NCBI GenBank assembly: GCA_905480065.1
Contig: CAJQOV010000012.1
Span: forward strand, 1 to 6,073
Origin: an uncultured Gammaproteobacteria bacterium
GTDB taxonomy: Bacteria; Pseudomonadota; Gammaproteobacteria; UBA9214
Reading direction: 5' to 3'
DNA: 6,073 nt
Both the position numbers and the translations under genes were made by a program. Shown here in pieces: positions 5,526 to 6,073 of this stretch. Positions within the stretch are counted from its first letter, which is position 1. Each line of letters begins with the position of its first letter. Under the pieces are notes generated by a model. That model was given only the letters and a program-made list of their open reading frames with translations. It had not been told where the DNA came from and ran no database searches.

Positions 5526-5555
5526 GTCAAGTTACGTGCGTATGCACGCATGCTG

Positions 5556-5585
5556 ATTAAAGATAGCCCTGGCGGGTTTGTACAA
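5556..5585 (-). promoter_or_regulatory. Candidate promoter of the small exported protein
   Basis: On the minus strand TTGTAC (5585-5580) and TTTAAT (5561-5556) are separated by 18 bases. The -10 matches the consensus at five of six positions, the -35 at three. A start near 5549 would give a leader of about 57 bases containing two hairpins. The -35 is part of a TTGTACAA palindrome (5578-5585), a sequence repeated elsewhere in the window, so an operator role is also possible. Confidence 0.4.
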
Positions 5586-5633
5586 TGAAATTAATTCGCG
5601 CTGACGAATGCAAAATGTTCTGATCCCGCACTC

Positions 5634-5661
5634 TTGACAAAAGGCAATCGCACGCGATTAT
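5634..5661 (+). promoter_or_regulatory. Candidate + strand promoter with internal palindrome, antisense to tcdA
   Basis: A perfect -35 TTGACA (5634-5639) is followed after 16 bases by GATTAT (5656-5661), four of six to the -10 consensus. The spacer holds an inverted repeat, AATCGC/GCGATT (5646-5659), in a typical operator position. Transcription would run into the 3' end of tcdA as antisense, and no + strand gene is visible beyond. Read on the minus strand, the same palindrome followed by GCCTTTTG could be a weak tcdA terminator. Confidence 0.3.
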
Positions 5662-5663
5662 TT

Positions 5664-5686
5664 GGCCGGTTCTAGCGTGACCGGCC
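5664..5686 (-). terminator. Hairpin spanning the tcdA stop codon
   Basis: GGCCGGT (5664-5670) and ACCGGCC (5680-5686) form a perfect 7-bp stem whose 9-base loop contains the TAG stop of tcdA. The downstream sequence AAATAATCG has no U-tract, so it is not a standard intrinsic terminator. It may protect the 3' end of the mRNA or act with the next palindrome at 5646-5659. Confidence 0.35.
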
Positions 5687-6073
5687 GGCCAGTTTCTTCA
5701 GCACGTGCGCGGCGGCGGCCAGGCCGAAGCTGGCCGTCACCGCCATGGACGAGCCAAGTCCGCCGGCACAGCTAAGACCACCCAGAACCTGTTCCGGTTT
5801 GGCCGGGCTGACTGCACCGTCGGCGGCGGGGAATAGCGGATTCTCTTCCGAGAAGACGCAGGGCACATCGAAACGGCGTTGCAGGTTTTTCGGAAAACCG
5901 TAGTCCGTGCGCAGCAACTTGCGGGTCTTGGACAACAGTGCGTCATGCTCGGTGCGGCTCAGGTCGGCCACGCGGATGCGGGTCGGGTCGATCTGGCCGC
6001 CGGCGCCGCCCACGGTAATGACCGCTAAACGGTTGCGCCGGCAATGCGCGATCAGGCGCGCCTTGGTGCGGAA
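5672..6073 (-). CDS. tcdA: tRNA threonylcarbamoyladenosine dehydratase TcdA/CsdL (3' part)
   Basis: This is a partial gene: 133 residues plus stop are visible, and the frame stays open to the right edge. TcdA is a ThiF/MoeB-like (E1-like) enzyme that uses ATP to cyclise t6A at position 37 of ANN-decoding tRNAs into ct6A. The N-terminal nucleotide-binding part lies outside the window. The visible part matches E. coli CsdL: the LIAHCRRNRL segment (7-16), VGGAGGQIDPTRIRVADL (21-38), DVPCVFSEE (69-77), SCAGGLGSSMAVTASFG (101-117) and the AAHVLKKLAG end. The match extends to the normal C-terminus, so it appears intact as far as seen. In the fragment an internal GTG (6013-6011) is not a start. It lies on the same strand as the small exported protein but 179 bp upstream, probably in a separate transcript. 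Confidence 0.93.
   Translation of the reverse strand, partial: FRTKARLIAHCRRNRLAVITVGGAGGQIDPTRIRVADLSRTEHDALLSKTRKLLRTDYGFPKNLQRRFDVPCVFSEENPLFPAADGAVSPAKPEQVLGGLSCAGGLGSSMAVTASFGLAAAAHVLKKLAGRSR

Noticed and set aside
1..6073. Defence island, prophage, CRISPR array, riboswitch or integron
   Set aside because: No repeats, transposases, phage genes or conserved RNA structures are visible; the genes are ordinary housekeeping or conserved small genes.

Overview
The window reads as an ordinary chromosomal stretch of a gammaproteobacterium. GC is moderately high (high 50s % by eye), genes are short and tightly packed on both strands, and the proteins resemble gammaproteobacterial families: EfpL-type elongation factor, SlyD with a His-rich tail, TcdA/CsdL, YhbQ-like GIY-YIG, and a DsrC/TusE-fold protein. 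A GTAG-type REP-like palindrome at the left edge fits the same group. A sulfur-oxidising relative is possible because of the DsrC-like gene, but nothing else here supports it. I see no phage, insertion sequence, CRISPR, tRNA or rRNA.

Layout. 1-60: REP-like palindrome and ribosome site. 61-930 (+): pirin-family cupin protein. 931-1002: convergent gap with two small hairpins. 1003-2068 (-): slyD followed 13 bp later by efpL, an apparent two-gene operon for proline-related translation and folding. 2069-2177: divergent promoter region. 2178-2435 (+): small GIY-YIG protein, possibly leaderless. 2436-2673: convergent gap with no convincing gene. 2674-3225 (-): NYN-domain (LabA-like) putative nuclease. 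3226-3318: divergent promoter region centred on a 12-bp palindrome. 3319-5302 (+): a run of four genes, namely a four-helix CopD-like membrane protein, a DsrC/TusE-like protein lacking the C-terminal active cysteine, a conserved protein of unknown function, and a DUF924 protein. 5253-5492 (-): small exported protein with two cysteines. 5493-5671: its leader and a palindrome-rich gap. 5672-6073 (-): the 3' part of tcdA, running off the right edge.

The points most worth a second look are these. (1) The DsrC-like protein keeps the inner cysteine but has serine at the normally catalytic outer position, plus a short extra tail. (2) The DUF924 frame seems to have lost its natural stop, so it runs through a strong intrinsic terminator into the antisense of its neighbour. 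(3) The 8-mer TTGTACAA occurs three times, always between genes, once inside a symmetric divergent promoter. I found no clear multi-gene novel system, and the findings are individual anomalies.
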